Positions 9,073 to 18,094 of a stretch of 64,000 bases of DNA are shown here, one piece after another. Both the position numbers and the translations under genes were made by a program. The notes beneath the pieces are model-generated. The model was not told where the DNA came from. It was given only the letters and a program-made list of their open reading frames with translations, and searched no databases. The stretch is taken from contig JAGBVU010000001.1 in NCBI GenBank assembly GCA_017630155.1, forward strand, positions 62,001 to 126,000, read 5' to 3'. Source of the DNA: Bacteroidales bacterium. GTDB taxonomy: Bacteria > Bacteroidota > Bacteroidia > Bacteroidales > UBA932. Numbering within the stretch: position 1 is the first letter of the stretch; each line of letters starts with the position of its first letter.

Positions 9073-10629
9073 ATGAAAAAACTTTTGACAATCATATTTT
9101 TGCTTACTTGTGCTGTTGCATCCGGGCAGCAGAAAGTGGACGATGTGGTGGATGATGATTATGTGAGAAGCAGCATATCTACCATTGTGGTCAATAGGGG
9201 CGATGGGTTTGATGCACGGATATTCAATGCCGTGAGGTCTATGTCTTTAGGGGAGAAGTTTGATATCAATAATATACCTACAGACAGGATTCTTATACGT
9301 ACATCCAGAAGCAGGGCGGTGGACGCAGACCAAATAACATCTTTATTGGATAGGGAGGAGGTAGGTAAAGAGATAGTCTCTTTCTGGTACCGTAGAAATG
9401 GTCAGGGTGAGATGAGTGATGAACTCATCCTGAAGAGGGGGATGTATAGCTTAAGGGATCAGGAGATCCTTAATTCAAAAGTTACCAAGGTGGGAATCTC
9501 CGCTTTGGGGGAAAAGGGATATGATCTTGTCGATGGAAGTTATGTGTTAGTCCTGGATTACTATGATGTCTATGAGAATCATAAAGATGAAATCTATAGG
9601 ATAAACGTCGATGCCTTTATTTATAAGCTCAATTATACAGAAGAGTTGGTTGAGCAGGTCTATGATGCGTGGATATACGAAGATGACACACCACAGGTAA
9701 GGGCTCAGAAAAACGCCCTTTTCGAATCCATCACTTTCCCCCTTGAATATGTGACCACTGTGGAGGCGCAAGGTACTTCGAATTCAAGCATAGCGGATGC
9801 AGCCATCAGTGCATATGATAATGCTTTCTACAGATCAGAAAAGGCTGTCGACCAATGGAGGGTGACATCTTCCATAATCAGTACCCGCCCTATAAAGGCA
9901 AAGATTGGGACAAAAGAGGGGTTGAAAAACGGGCAGCGGCTTCAGGTATACAAGATAGTGGAGGAGAGGGATGGCGATCTGGACTCCAGAAAGGTGGGTT
10001 ATGTAAGGGCGGCCGATGTGGTAAACAATTCACATGTTGCCACAGGCCAGATGGGGGCCTCGTCTTTCTATCAGATATCCGGCGGTAATGTGGAGGAGGG
10101 TATGATCCTCAAACAGAAGAATGACCTCAAGCTTGGTGTTACCGTGGCAGGGGCAATAGGGGGCTATGCACCATTTGAATTGGGCCTTGAGTACCTTGAG
10201 CATATCAATGCAAAAGGTACATCACGATATCTTATGCTCAATTTGGGCGTTGATGCGTACTCTTCTGAGTCTTTTTATGATGCGGTTGCATATGTGAATC
10301 TGGGATTGGGAGCAGGAATTGCGTTCAGACCTATACGCCCCATTGAAATTATGCCTCTGGTGCAGTTGGGGATGGAAGTGCTCTCTGTTTCAAGTGTTCC
10401 CATTCAGAATAATGACTCAATGGATTGGGCAACCTGGTTTGCCAAAGCGGGTGCCAGGATATCGTGGCAAGTGATATATCCTGTCCAGATATTTGCACAA
10501 GCCAATGCAGCTGTCAAATTTGCTGACGGCATTTGGTACAAATATTACAACGACATCCTATTGCAGGAGGGGCGTGGCCACAAGCCGGCAGTAACAGGGT
10601 TCTCGTTTGGTGTAAAAGTTAATTTCTAA
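9073..10629 (+). CDS. Conserved hypothetical exported protein, possible outer-membrane C-terminal domain
   Basis: A 518-residue protein with a signal peptide (MKKLLTIIFLLTCAVASGQ) cleaved before Gln. I do not recognise a named family. The N-terminal two thirds look soluble and mixed alpha/beta. From about residue 360 the chain becomes rich in alternating hydrophobic strands with Gly turns (GVTVAGAIGGYAPFELGLEY, VNLGLGAGIAF) and ends in an aromatic residue (GVKVNF). This is typical of a small beta-barrel or outer-membrane-facing domain. It is the first gene of a tight five-gene operon in which every product is exported. Function unknown; a structural prediction would be informative. Confidence 0.75.
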   Translation: MKKLLTIIFLLTCAVASGQQKVDDVVDDDYVRSSISTIVVNRGDGFDARIFNAVRSMSLGEKFDINNIPTDRILIRTSRSRAVDADQITSLLDREEVGKEIVSFWYRRNGQGEMSDELILKRGMYSLRDQEILNSKVTKVGISALGEKGYDLVDGSYVLVLDYYDVYENHKDEIYRINVDAFIYKLNYTEELVEQVYDAWIYEDDTPQVRAQKNALFESITFPLEYVTTVEAQGTSNSSIADAAISAYDNAFYRSEKAVDQWRVTSSIISTRPIKAKIGTKEGLKNGQRLQVYKIVEERDGDLDSRKVGYVRAADVVNNSHVATGQMGASSFYQISGGNVEEGMILKQKNDLKLGVTVAGAIGGYAPFELGLEYLEHINAKGTSRYLMLNLGVDAYSSESFYDAVAYVNLGLGAGIAFRPIRPIEIMPLVQLGMEVLSVSSVPIQNNDSMDWATWFAKAGARISWQVIYPVQIFAQANAAVKFADGIWYKYYNDILLQEGRGHKPAVTGFSFGVKVNF

Positions 10630-10630
10630 T

Positions 10631-11155
10631 ATGGATATGGGAAGAAAAATTCTGCTGGTGGTGGTAGCCATAATGGTGGTGTTGCCACATTTGTCAGAGG
10701 CTCAGTCAAAGAGGGAGATAAAGGCTTTGATGGAGAGCTTCAATAACTATGAGGTGACAACAGAGAGGGTAGCTGTCGACGGGACAAAATTTGTAAAGGT
10801 GTGGGGCTATGGAAAAAAAGTGGATGCAGCCATTGTTCAGGCGAAGAAAAATGCAGTGCATGCCTGTCTGTTCAGAGGATTGCCCGGGATGGAGACCGCT
10901 ATGCCTACTCCTGCCATATTCAAGAGCGAGTCCTCTTTTGATGAGCACAAGGATTATTTTATAAAATTTTTCACCACAGGGGGGGACTATATCAAGTATA
11001 TAAATGTCACTACAGATGGAGTACCTTCCGGACAGGACAGGAGACAGGTCCGAGGGGGGTATAAAGTGGCCCTATATGTACAGGTAATGTATGATAACCT
11101 GAAGGACAGAATGGAGGAGGATGGACTTGTGAGAAAACTAAGTACAGGATTTTAG
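10631..11155 (+). CDS. Conserved hypothetical exported protein
   Basis: A 174-residue protein with an N-terminal signal segment (MGRKILLVVVAIMVVLPHLS) ending EAQ. The body has a strand-rich region around GTKFVKVWGYGKKVDAAIVQAKKNA. This resembles the opening of LPP20/archease-like modules, in which a residue series such as A-x-x-A-K-K-x-A follows a short strand. That is a weak resemblance only. It starts 1 base after the preceding gene and 8 bases before the next, so it is translationally linked to both. Confidence 0.7.
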   Translation: MDMGRKILLVVVAIMVVLPHLSEAQSKREIKALMESFNNYEVTTERVAVDGTKFVKVWGYGKKVDAAIVQAKKNAVHACLFRGLPGMETAMPTPAIFKSESSFDEHKDYFIKFFTTGGDYIKYINVTTDGVPSGQDRRQVRGGYKVALYVQVMYDNLKDRMEEDGLVRKLSTGF

Positions 11156-11163
11156 CAGTGAAT

Positions 11164-12135
11164 ATGAAAAGAGCAGTAATTATATTTTTAGCGCTTATTG
11201 TGACCTTCGGAGCGCTATCCGGACAGGCTAAAAGGCCGACCATTATGGTGGTCCCGAGTGATGCCTGGTGTGAGAGGAACCATTATGTGCAGGAGTTTGA
11301 GTCATATGGGGAGGTGACAATGGTCCCTGATTATGAAAAAGCCTTGAGAAGAAGTTCGGAGATAAGGCTCCTTATCTCATATCTTGCAGACTTTATGGCC
11401 AAAGAGGAGTTCCCTATCCAGTCTCTTGAGAGTGTCCTGAAAAATATCAAGAGTGAGGAGAGTGATGTGGTAAGTATCACAAGTAGTGAATCGGGGGCTA
11501 TGATTATCGAGAGTCCTATAGATGAGCTCAGGAGGGTGGCAAAACCTGATATAATCCTCGATATTGATTATCAGGTAAAGAGGAAAGGGCCAAGAAAACA
11601 GGTCTCCTTCAATCTCACTGCATATGATGCATATACATCCAAAATAATATCTGGAAATACCGGTGTAGGATCAAGTGTCAATGCCCCGGTGGAGACACTT
11701 CTTGAGGAGGCGGTCCTGAGTTTCAAGGACAACTTCCTTTCAGGTCTTCAGAACCATTTTGATGATATGTTTGAAAATGGAAGGGAGGTGGTGGTCACTA
11801 TGAGGAGGTTTGATATGGCTGACCATACCTTTGATGAGGAGTTTGATTATCAGGGAGATGCGGTAGAGTTGGCAGATCTGATAGATTTGTGGTTTTCTGA
11901 GAATACTGTCAATGGACGCTACAGTCTCAATGAGAGGACGCAGGATGTCCTTAAATTTGAACAGGTCAGAATTCCCCTTTATGGTAAAAACATCGCAGGA
12001 CGTGATGTGGCCATTGATACCAGAGGGTTTGTCAGACCGCTGGTCAAGATGCTAAAAGATGAGCCTTACTATATCCCTGTTACTGTTTACCAGAAAGGGC
12101 TCGGTGAGGTGTGGTTGATAATAGGGGAGGAATAG
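11164..12135 (+). CDS. Conserved hypothetical exported protein (possibly DUF6175-like)
   Basis: About 323 residues with a signal peptide (KRAVIIFLALIVTFGALS) before GQ. After cleavage there is TIMVVPSDAWCERN, and later KPDIILDIDYQVKRKGPRK and AYDAYTSKIISGNTG. This is a pattern seen in LpoB/CsgG-fold periplasmic proteins, where strand-rich units bear on cell-surface assembly. I recall similar Bacteroidetes proteins under the label DUF6175 but cannot confirm it here. A GTG two codons upstream is also possible; the ATG is preferred. It is the third gene of the operon. Confidence 0.7.
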   Translation: MKRAVIIFLALIVTFGALSGQAKRPTIMVVPSDAWCERNHYVQEFESYGEVTMVPDYEKALRRSSEIRLLISYLADFMAKEEFPIQSLESVLKNIKSEESDVVSITSSESGAMIIESPIDELRRVAKPDIILDIDYQVKRKGPRKQVSFNLTAYDAYTSKIISGNTGVGSSVNAPVETLLEEAVLSFKDNFLSGLQNHFDDMFENGREVVVTMRRFDMADHTFDEEFDYQGDAVELADLIDLWFSENTVNGRYSLNERTQDVLKFEQVRIPLYGKNIAGRDVAIDTRGFVRPLVKMLKDEPYYIPVTVYQKGLGEVWLIIGEE

Positions 12136-12138
12136 TAT

Positions 12139-12594
12139 ATGAAAAAATTGTTTTTTGTCATGGCTTTGGCCATAAGTTCGTTGCTATGTTTCGGCCAGGA
12201 TACCACTGGAAGGGTAATTTTCAAACCGGTGGTCAGTGATACTCTAGCTCTGACAGATCAGGTCAGGGGGATATTAGCCGACAAGATGGTCCTGGTGTGT
12301 ACACAGAATGGGGTAGAGGTGGGGGAGAGCAGATATGTGATAACTCCAGATGTCAGGGTGAAGGATAAGAGGATTACCTCTTCAATACCCACTAAATGTA
12401 TTGTAGAGCTGGATGTGAAGCTGCGAGTAGTGGATACACTTGTGCACGAGAAAATATCTGAGACAGATATTACCCTCACTTCGATAGAATCCAATGAGGC
12501 AAAAGCAATCCACAAGGCGATCTCCAGAATGAATGTAAGGAGTTCTCAGATAAGGAAATTTATAACAGTCACCAGAAAAAAGTTAGAGCAATAG
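12139..12594 (+). CDS. Conserved hypothetical exported protein, CsgG/LpoB-fold-like
   Basis: A 151-residue protein with a signal peptide (MKKLFFVMALAISSLLCFG) before Gln. The mature part has the order expected of a CsgG/LpoB-like alpha-beta unit: a helix (LTDQVRGILADKMVLVCTQNG), a strand (YVITPDVRVKDKRI), then CIVELDVKLRVVDTLVHEKI. The assignment is by pattern only. It starts 3 bases after the preceding gene and ends directly at the next start, consistent with coupled translation and probably an interacting set. Confidence 0.65.
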   Translation: MKKLFFVMALAISSLLCFGQDTTGRVIFKPVVSDTLALTDQVRGILADKMVLVCTQNGVEVGESRYVITPDVRVKDKRITSSIPTKCIVELDVKLRVVDTLVHEKISETDITLTSIESNEAKAIHKAISRMNVRSSQIRKFITVTRKKLEQ

Positions 12595-13530
12595 ATGGTA
12601 TTTATGAGAAAAGTATTGTGTATATGGGCCCTTATCCTTGTGCCTGTCTTAATGTTTGGACAAGTCAAGGTGGTGGAGAAGAGTGCCAAAAAAGCACCCT
12701 CCTGGTTGGGACTATCAGAAGCAGGATATATAATAACTTCGGGTGAGAGCGAAACTCTCGATGAGGCTAAGGCGCACTGCCTGTCAAACATACGACAAAC
12801 AATAATCAGCAGTGTAGCTATAAATCTTACCTCTGTGGAGACATATCATGAGGTGGCTGATATGTCTGGTAAAACCTCCGATATCAATAGAAAATATCAG
12901 AGTGACATAGAGGCCATTGCTGCCTCTCTCCCTTATGTTTCCAATATCCATATTGACAAAGCTGAGATATATTGGAGAAAACTTTACGACAAAAAAGAGC
13001 GTAGCTACAGATATGAGGTCCATGCAAAATATCCATTTTCGTCACTTGAAAGGGAGATGCTGATCGCTGAGTTCAAGGCTCAGGAACAGGAGCAATATAA
13101 CAAATTCCTGGCTCTGAAAGAGGACTATAGCTCAGACTTTACAGAGGTGGAGTTTATAGATAGAGCTATCAGCGAACTGCACGCGCTGCGCAAATATTTC
13201 ATTGATGCCAAACGTCAGAATGAGGTGGATGCCCTTGTCAGCAATTATAGAAGACTCTATAAGGCGATATCAATAGTCCCCTATAGTGAGAAACTTGGGG
13301 AGATTGTCTATTATCTTGAGCTTAACGGCAGGAGGGTTACATACTCCAAAAAGGCAACAGCCAGAAGCGAATATGCTACCAATATCCAGGTAAGGGCAAT
13401 AGAGGGGAGTCTCTACAAAATTACCTATCGCTACGACTATTGCCTTCCTGAGGATGAGAATACCATAGAGGTGATGCTTAAGTTCAATTCAGGAACTGCA
13501 AAGAACACCTTCTATTTTGATCCCAAATAG
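12595..13530 (+). CDS. Conserved hypothetical exported protein, LPP20-like N-terminal region
   Basis: A 311-residue protein with a signal peptide (RKVLCIWALILVPVLMFG) before Gln. The mature N-terminal half resembles the LPP20 lipoprotein module: a short strand with G-E-S, then DEAKAHCLSNIRQTIISSV, then a conserved aromatic (AEIYWRKLYDK...YRYEVHAKYP). A central helical region (EREMLIAEFKAQEQEQYNKF) follows. The C-terminus is unlike the rest. A second Met three codons in is an alternative start. It overlaps the convergent trpB by 19 bases. A second LPP20-like protein lies at 21.1 kb. Confidence 0.68.
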   Translation: MVFMRKVLCIWALILVPVLMFGQVKVVEKSAKKAPSWLGLSEAGYIITSGESETLDEAKAHCLSNIRQTIISSVAINLTSVETYHEVADMSGKTSDINRKYQSDIEAIAASLPYVSNIHIDKAEIYWRKLYDKKERSYRYEVHAKYPFSSLEREMLIAEFKAQEQEQYNKFLALKEDYSSDFTEVEFIDRAISELHALRKYFIDAKRQNEVDALVSNYRRLYKAISIVPYSEKLGEIVYYLELNGRRVTYSKKATARSEYATNIQVRAIEGSLYKITYRYDYCLPEDENTIEVMLKFNSGTAKNTFYFDPK

Positions 13531-14705
13531 ACTTCGATATCCTTGTCTCCTCTGCCTGAAAGGGTCAGTACCACAACATCTTCGGGCTTGAAGGTGAGTT
13601 TGGGGAGTGCTCCCAATGCGTGTGATGATTCCAGTGCAGGGATAATTCCGTCAAATTTTACCAGTTCAAGTGCAGCTTTTATAGCCTCATCGTCATTTAC
13701 GGCCACTATGGAGGCCCTTCCTGTGTCTGCCAGATGAGCGTGGAGCGGGCCGATGCCAGGGTAGTCAAGACCAGCACTTATTGAGTACGGATCTTTGATA
13801 TTGCCCTCTTCATCCTGAAGGACAATGGTCCTGTATCCGTGGATAAATCCCTCTTTTCCTATATGCAGTGTGGCGGCAGACTCTCCGCTGTCGACACCTT
13901 TGCCGCCAGCTTCTGCAAGGATTATTTTTACCTTTTCATTGTCCACATATTGATATACTGTTCCTGCAGCATTGCTCCCACCACCCACGCAAGCGATGAG
14001 GTAGTCAGGGTAGCTGCGTCCTTCGAAGTGCATCAATTGCTCCTCGAGCTCCTCGCTGATTACAGACTGGAACTTGGCCACCATGTCAGGGTAAGGATGC
14101 GGACCCACGGCAGAGCCTATCAAGTAGAATGTGTCTTCAAAGTGGCTGCTCCAATAGTTGAGTGCCTCGTCGACAGCCTCCTGTAGGGTTTGTGTGCCGC
14201 TCTCAACTGAGATGATTTCAGCACCCAAAAGTCTCATCTTCTCTACATTGACCCTTTGGCGCTCGATATCTGTTTTTCCCATAAAGATTTTACACTCCAT
14301 CTCCAGAAGGGCACATACTGTAGCTACTGCCACTCCGTGTTGTCCTGCCCCTGTCTCAGCTATAATTCTCCTTTTTCCGAGCTTCTGGGCGAGAAGGGCC
14401 TGGCCGAGGGCATTATTGATCTTATGGGCTCCGGTATGATTAAGATCTTCCCTTTTTAGATAGATTTTGCACCCATATTTACGGCTTAGTTTTTCTGACA
14501 AATACAAAGGGGTGGGGCGTCCGACGTACTTCACAAGCCACTCGTAGTAATAACTCTTGAATGCAGGGTCATTCATAATCTGAAGATATCTTTTCTGAAG
14601 ATCTTCCACGCATGGTCTAAGTGAATCTGGAACGAAAGCTCCACCGAACTTTCCATAAAACCCATCAGGGGAAACTTGATAATTGCTCATAAATAAATGG
14701 TACAA
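13512..14705 (-). CDS. trpB: Tryptophan synthase beta chain
   Basis: A PLP enzyme of 397 residues (or 392 from the Met five codons in, MSNYQVSPDG, which I think more likely). It condenses indole with serine. TrpB1-type motifs are clear: GRPTPLYL, the PLP lysine in LNHTGAHKINNALGQ, GAGQHGVAVATVCAL, CVGGGSNAAGT (phosphate binding) and SGRGDKD at the C-terminus. No other trp gene is present in the window, so TrpA must come from elsewhere in the genome. It is preceded by a leader peptide and attenuator described separately. Confidence 0.96.
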   Translation of the reverse strand: MYHLFMSNYQVSPDGFYGKFGGAFVPDSLRPCVEDLQKRYLQIMNDPAFKSYYYEWLVKYVGRPTPLYLSEKLSRKYGCKIYLKREDLNHTGAHKINNALGQALLAQKLGKRRIIAETGAGQHGVAVATVCALLEMECKIFMGKTDIERQRVNVEKMRLLGAEIISVESGTQTLQEAVDEALNYWSSHFEDTFYLIGSAVGPHPYPDMVAKFQSVISEELEEQLMHFEGRSYPDYLIACVGGGSNAAGTVYQYVDNEKVKIILAEAGGKGVDSGESAATLHIGKEGFIHGYRTIVLQDEEGNIKDPYSISAGLDYPGIGPLHAHLADTGRASIVAVNDDEAIKAALELVKFDGIIPALESSHALGALPKLTFKPEDVVVLTLSGRGDKDIEVYLGSK

Positions 14706-14722
14706 ATGGGTGTTTTATAACT

Positions 14723-14754
14723 TAAAAGGACCTGTCGTAAGTACGTCAGATCCT
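14723..14754 (-). terminator. Attenuator terminator hairpin upstream of trpB
   Basis: On the minus strand a stem AGGATCTGACGT/ACGACAGGTCCT (11 pairs with one G-T and one internal A-A mismatch, loop ACTT) is followed by TTTTAAG. Its 3' arm contains CTTACGAC, complementary over 8 bases to GTCGTAAG at 14787-14794. An upstream segment can thus pair with it instead and destroy the hairpin. This mutually exclusive pairing is the standard layout of a transcription attenuator. Confidence 0.75.
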
Positions 14755-14786
14755 TCTAATATATGATATATAAATACCGGTCCGCC

Positions 14787-14794
14787 CTTACGAC
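14787..14794 (-). promoter_or_regulatory. Antiterminator arm of the trpB attenuator
   Basis: GTCGTAAG on the minus strand is perfectly complementary to CTTACGAC within the terminator hairpin. It lies immediately downstream of the leader-peptide stop codon. A ribosome stalled at the Trp codons should free it to pair with the terminator arm. Confidence 0.6.
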
Positions 14795-14796
14795 TT

Positions 14797-14847
14797 TTAA
14801 AGAAGTACGCAGCGCCACCAATATCTATGTATATTCATATTTTTCAT
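14797..14847 (-). CDS. trp leader peptide with tandem Trp codons
   Basis: A 16-residue ORF, MKNMNIHRYWWRCVLL, with two adjacent TGG codons, lies 91 bases upstream of the trpB frame and directly precedes the antiterminator/terminator pair. Adjacent Trp codons in a short upstream ORF are the hallmark of ribosome-mediated trp attenuation. A Bacteroidetes RNA motif of this kind upstream of trp genes has been described (I recall the name Bacteroid-trp; unverified here). The -7 box ends only 7 bases before the ATG, so the mRNA may be nearly leaderless; the second ATG (fourth codon) is an alternative start. Confidence 0.8.
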   Translation of the reverse strand: MKNMNIHRYWWRCVLL

Positions 14848-14854
14848 TTCGATA

Positions 14855-14886
14855 CAAATTTAAAAATATATATTCATTTTGTCAAA
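14855..14886 (-). promoter_or_regulatory. Promoter of the trpB leader transcript
   Basis: A TTTG -33 box (14883-14886) and a TAAATTTG -7 box (14855-14862) are separated by 20 bases on the minus strand. This is a full match to the Bacteroidetes consensus and places the start of transcription close to the leader-peptide ATG. Confidence 0.8.
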
Positions 14887-14952
14887 TTAAGTTAGCATGA
14901 CATGACGGGTGATTTGGGTGGCGGGAGCATATTTAAATCATACCGATACAGT

Positions 14953-15111
14953 CAATTGTGAGTAAGCCTGGCAAGAAGTGAAACAAATTGTCTGATTCTG
15001 TCGGGTTAGCGAAGGACTTTGCGGAGTCCGGCAAGGCTGCGATAGCGAAATGGCTAGCACCGAGTAACCCATCCTGAGCTGCTTTGCTCATCAGTACCTA
15101 ACTGACAATTG
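14953..15111. ncRNA. Candidate structured intergenic element, unknown class
   Basis: About 160 gene-free bases with nested inverted repeats. The outer arms CAATTGTGAGTAAG and its near-complement sit at the two ends. Next inward is GGGTTA/TAACCC. Inside are the hairpins GGACTttgcggAGTCC and GCTgcgatAGC. Between the inner and outer arms is GAGCtgctttGCTC. The segment is richer in G+C than its flanks. It could be an RNA or a dispersed repeat: it shares an AAGGCT-GCGA-AGCG core with the element at 39288-39408. Function unknown. Confidence 0.4.
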
Positions 15112-15136
15112 GCTACTTGCACAAACTCCGTGGGCA

Positions 15137-15172
15137 AATAAAAAAGGCTGACTTCTCAAAAGTCAGCCTTTT
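15137..15172 (-). terminator. dnaK terminator
   Basis: A perfect stem of about 13 bp (core AAGGCTGACTT/AAGTCAGCCTT) with a 5-base loop is followed by a T-rich run on the minus strand, 20 bases after the dnaK stop codon. Confidence 0.88.
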
Positions 15173-15192
15173 CAGGATATTTGGGAGGGTGA

Positions 15193-17103
15193 TTATTTCA
15201 CTTCCTCGAAGTCTACGTCGGTCACTTCACCATCTTTCTGGTCTGCGCCAGGGGTAGGGCCTTGCTGTGGACCGGCACCTGGGTTGGCACCTGCTGCCTG
15301 TGCAGCTTTGGCCATATCCTCTGAAGCTGCATGCCATGCATTGTTGAGGGTCTCGGTAGCTTTCTCGATTGCTGCCAAATCACCAGATTTGTGAGCCTCT
15401 TTAAGACCGTTAAGAGCTGTCTCGATAGCACCTTTCTTGTCAGCAGGGATCTTGTCACCGTACTCTTTGAGGTTCTTCTCGCTCTGGAAGATCATTGCGT
15501 CAGCTGCGTTGATCTTGTCGATACGCTCTTTCTCTGCTTTGTCAGCTGCCTCATTGGCTTTAGCCTCATCACGCATTCTCTTGATCTCGTCGTCGCTCAG
15601 ACCTGATGATGCTTCGATACGGATCTTCTGCTCTTTGCCGGTAGATTTGTCTTTGGCAGATACGTTAAGGATACCGTTGGCATCGATGTCGAAGGTAACT
15701 TCGATCTGTGGCACACCGCGTGGTGCAGGGGTGATTCCGTCCAAGTGGAAGCGGCCGATGGTCTTGTTGTCGCGTGCCATAGAGCGCTCACCCTGAAGTA
15801 CGTGAATCTCAACAGATGGCTGGTTGTCGCTTGCGGTAGAGAATACCTCAGATTTTTTGGTAGGGATGGTGGTGTTTGACTCGATAAGTTTGGTCATTAC
15901 ACCGCCAAGGGTCTCAATACCAAGTGATAGAGGGGTAACGTCAAGTAGAAGAACGTCTTTTACATCACCTGCAAGTACACCACCCTGGATAGCTGCACCG
16001 ATAGCTACTACCTCGTCAGGGTTAACACCTTTTGAAGGAACTTTACCGAAGAATTTCTCTACGATCTGCTGGATGGCAGGGATACGGGTAGATCCACCTA
16101 CCAAAAGAACTTCGTCGATCTCTGATGCTTGAAGACCTGCATCGCTAAGTGCTTTACGGCAAGGCTCGATGGTTCTCTGGATAAGGTCATCACAGATCTG
16201 CTCGAATTTGGCACGGGTAAGGGTTTTAACCAAGTGTTTTGGAACACCGTCTACAGGCATGATATAAGGCAAGTTGATCTCTGTGGTTGTCTGGCTTGAA
16301 AGCTCGATTTTGGCTTTCTCAGCAGCCTCTTTAAGTCTCTGAAGTGCCATAGGGTCTTTGGTCAAATCGATACCGCTGTTTTCAGCTTTGAATTCAGCTG
16401 CAAGCCACTCGATGATTCTGTGGTCGAAGTCATCACCGCCAAGGTGAGTGTCACCATTGGTAGATTTAACCTCAAATACACCGTCACCAAGTTCAAGGAT
16501 AGAGATATCGAAAGTACCGCCACCAAGGTCATATACAGCTACTTTCATATCTTTGTTCTTCTTGTCCATACCGTATGCAAGGGCTGCTGCAGTAGGCTCG
16601 TTGATGATACGTCTTACTGTAAGGCCTGCAATCTCACCTGCCTCTTTGGTTGCCTGTCTCTGCGAGTCGCTGAAGTATGCAGGTACTGTGATGACAGCCT
16701 CTGTCACCTCCTGGCCAAGATAATCCTCAGCGGTCTTTTTCATCTTCTGAAGAATCATGGCTGAGATCTCCTGTGGAGAGTAAAGACGACCGTCGATGTT
16801 TACACGTGCTGTGCCGTTGTCACCTCTTGAGATGGCATAAGGTACGCGACCGATCTCGGTCTGAACTTTATCGTAAGGCTCGCCCATGAATCTCTTGATA
16901 GAGAAAATGGTTTTAAGAGGGTTTGTAATCGCTTGTCTTTTAGCTGGATCACCGATCTTTCTCTCTCCGTTCTCTGCAAATGCCACTACCGATGGGGTAG
17001 TTCTTTTACCTTCGCTGTTAATGATAACTGAAGGCTCGTTACCTTCCATTACTGCCACACATGAGTTGGTGGTTCCAAGGTCAATACCAATAATTTTTCC
17101 CAT
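15193..17103 (-). CDS. dnaK: Molecular chaperone DnaK (Hsp70)
   Basis: An Hsp70 of 636 residues, the usual length. The ATPase domain begins [18 protein letters not shown] and has the phosphate-2 motif [14 protein letters not shown] (about 192-205) and [12 protein letters not shown]. The linker is [18 protein letters not shown], then the substrate-binding domain ([13 protein letters not shown]) and a Gly/Pro/Gln-rich tail ending [11 protein letters not shown]. It refolds clients in the cytoplasm with DnaJ and GrpE, which are encoded separately at 21.8-23.6 kb rather than in one operon. Confidence 0.98.
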   Translation of the reverse strand: MGKIIGIDLGTTNSCVAVMEGNEPSVIINSEGKRTTPSVVAFAENGERKIGDPAKRQAITNPLKTIFSIKRFMGEPYDKVQTEIGRVPYAISRGDNGTARVNIDGRLYSPQEISAMILQKMKKTAEDYLGQEVTEAVITVPAYFSDSQRQATKEAGEIAGLTVRRIINEPTAAALAYGMDKKNKDMKVAVYDLGGGTFDISILELGDGVFEVKSTNGDTHLGGDDFDHRIIEWLAAEFKAENSGIDLTKDPMALQRLKEAAEKAKIELSSQTTTEINLPYIMPVDGVPKHLVKTLTRAKFEQICDDLIQRTIEPCRKALSDAGLQASEIDEVLLVGGSTRIPAIQQIVEKFFGKVPSKGVNPDEVVAIGAAIQGGVLAGDVKDVLLLDVTPLSLGIETLGGVMTKLIESNTTIPTKKSEVFSTASDNQPSVEIHVLQGERSMARDNKTIGRFHLDGITPAPRGVPQIEVTFDIDANGILNVSAKDKSTGKEQKIRIEASSGLSDDEIKRMRDEAKANEAADKAEKERIDKINAADAMIFQSEKNLKEYGDKIPADKKGAIETALNGLKEAHKSGDLAAIEKATETLNNAWHAASEDMAKAAQAAGANPGAGPQQGPTPGADQKDGEVTDVDFEEVK

Positions 17104-17278
17104 AATATTTATAAATTTTAATCGTTTTCTGTTTTATTCTGGCTGCTCTTCGCCAGTCACGCCACTCTATATAACGAATCTTGTGCCAAAGAAAAAGTCT
17201 GCCACCTTGTCATAATTTGGTCGTTTCACGATTATTTTATTGCTTTGCATAAAATTTTATCCATTAATAAAGGAAAAT

Positions 17279-18094
17279 ATGTCAGTTGAAGGGAAAAACA
17301 GGGTGATGACCACCCACAGGCTTCTCGAAATGAAGAGGGCAGGTGAGAAAATAGCTATGATTACTGCCTATGATTACACCATGGCAAGTATTGTCAATGA
17401 GGCAAATATAGATATTATCCTGGTGGGAGATTCTGCTGCCAATGTGATGGCAGGCCACGAGACAACACTTCCAATTACCATAGATCAGATGATTTACCAC
17501 GCACAGAGTGTCATGCGTGCAGTTAAAAATCCACTTGTGGTGGTGGATATGCCATTTGGTACATATCAGGGTAACTCCAAATTTGCTTTGAGCAATGCTA
17601 TCCGCATTATGAAGGAATCTGAGGCAGATGCAGTTAAGCTTGAAGGTGGCCAGGAGGTGCTTGAGTCCATAGAGAGGATTTTGTGTGCAGGTATCCCTGT
17701 GATGGGTCACCTCGGATTGACCCCCCAGTCTATCCATAAGTTCGGTACATACGCAGTGCGTGCCAAAGAGGAGGCAGAGGCTGCCAAATTGATAGAGGAT
17801 GCCATTGCCCTTGAAGAGGCAGGTTGCTTTGCGCTGGTATTGGAGAAGATCCCAGCAGAGCTTGGCAAGAAGGTGGCAGAGAGGCTGACAATTCCTGTTA
17901 TCGGCATTGGCGCGGGCAAGCATGTGGACGGACAGGTGCTCGTTATGCACGATATGCTCGGCCTGACCAATAACTTCTCCCCAAAATTCCTCCGCCGCTA
18001 TGCCAATTTGCACGATGAGTGCCTGAAGGCATTTTCACAGTATGTGGATGATGTGAAGAATCACGATTTCCCTAACGACAAAGAGCAATATTAA
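17279..18094 (+). CDS. panB: 3-methyl-2-oxobutanoate hydroxymethyltransferase
   Basis: PanB adds a hydroxymethyl group from 5,10-methylene-THF to alpha-ketoisovalerate to make ketopantoate for pantothenate/CoA. Visible are [29 protein letters not shown] (metal Asp), [20 protein letters not shown] (catalytic region) and [22 protein letters not shown]. The start is set at MSVEGKNR, giving 271 residues; a Met 13 codons upstream is in frame but not conserved-looking. Its stop codon overlaps the next start by one base (TAATG), so the two are translationally coupled. Confidence 0.96.
   Translation: MSVEGKNRVMTTHRLLEMKRAGEKIAMITAYDYTMASIVNEANIDIILVGDSAANVMAGHETTLPITIDQMIYHAQSVMRAVKNPLVVVDMPFGTYQGNSKFALSNAIRIMKESEADAVKLEGGQEVLESIERILCAGIPVMGHLGLTPQSIHKFGTYAVRAKEEAEAAKLIEDAIALEEAGCFALVLEKIPAELGKKVAERLTIPVIGIGAGKHVDGQVLVMHDMLGLTNNFSPKFLRRYANLHDECLKAFSQYVDDVKNHDFPNDKEQY

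Noticed and set aside
15193..17103. Long ORFs antisense to dnaK
   Set aside because: They are mirrored by strongly conserved DnaK codons and have no start signals.
17104..17278. HrcA/CIRCE control of dnaK
   Set aside because: No TTAGCACTC-type inverted repeat is present upstream of dnaK or grpE.
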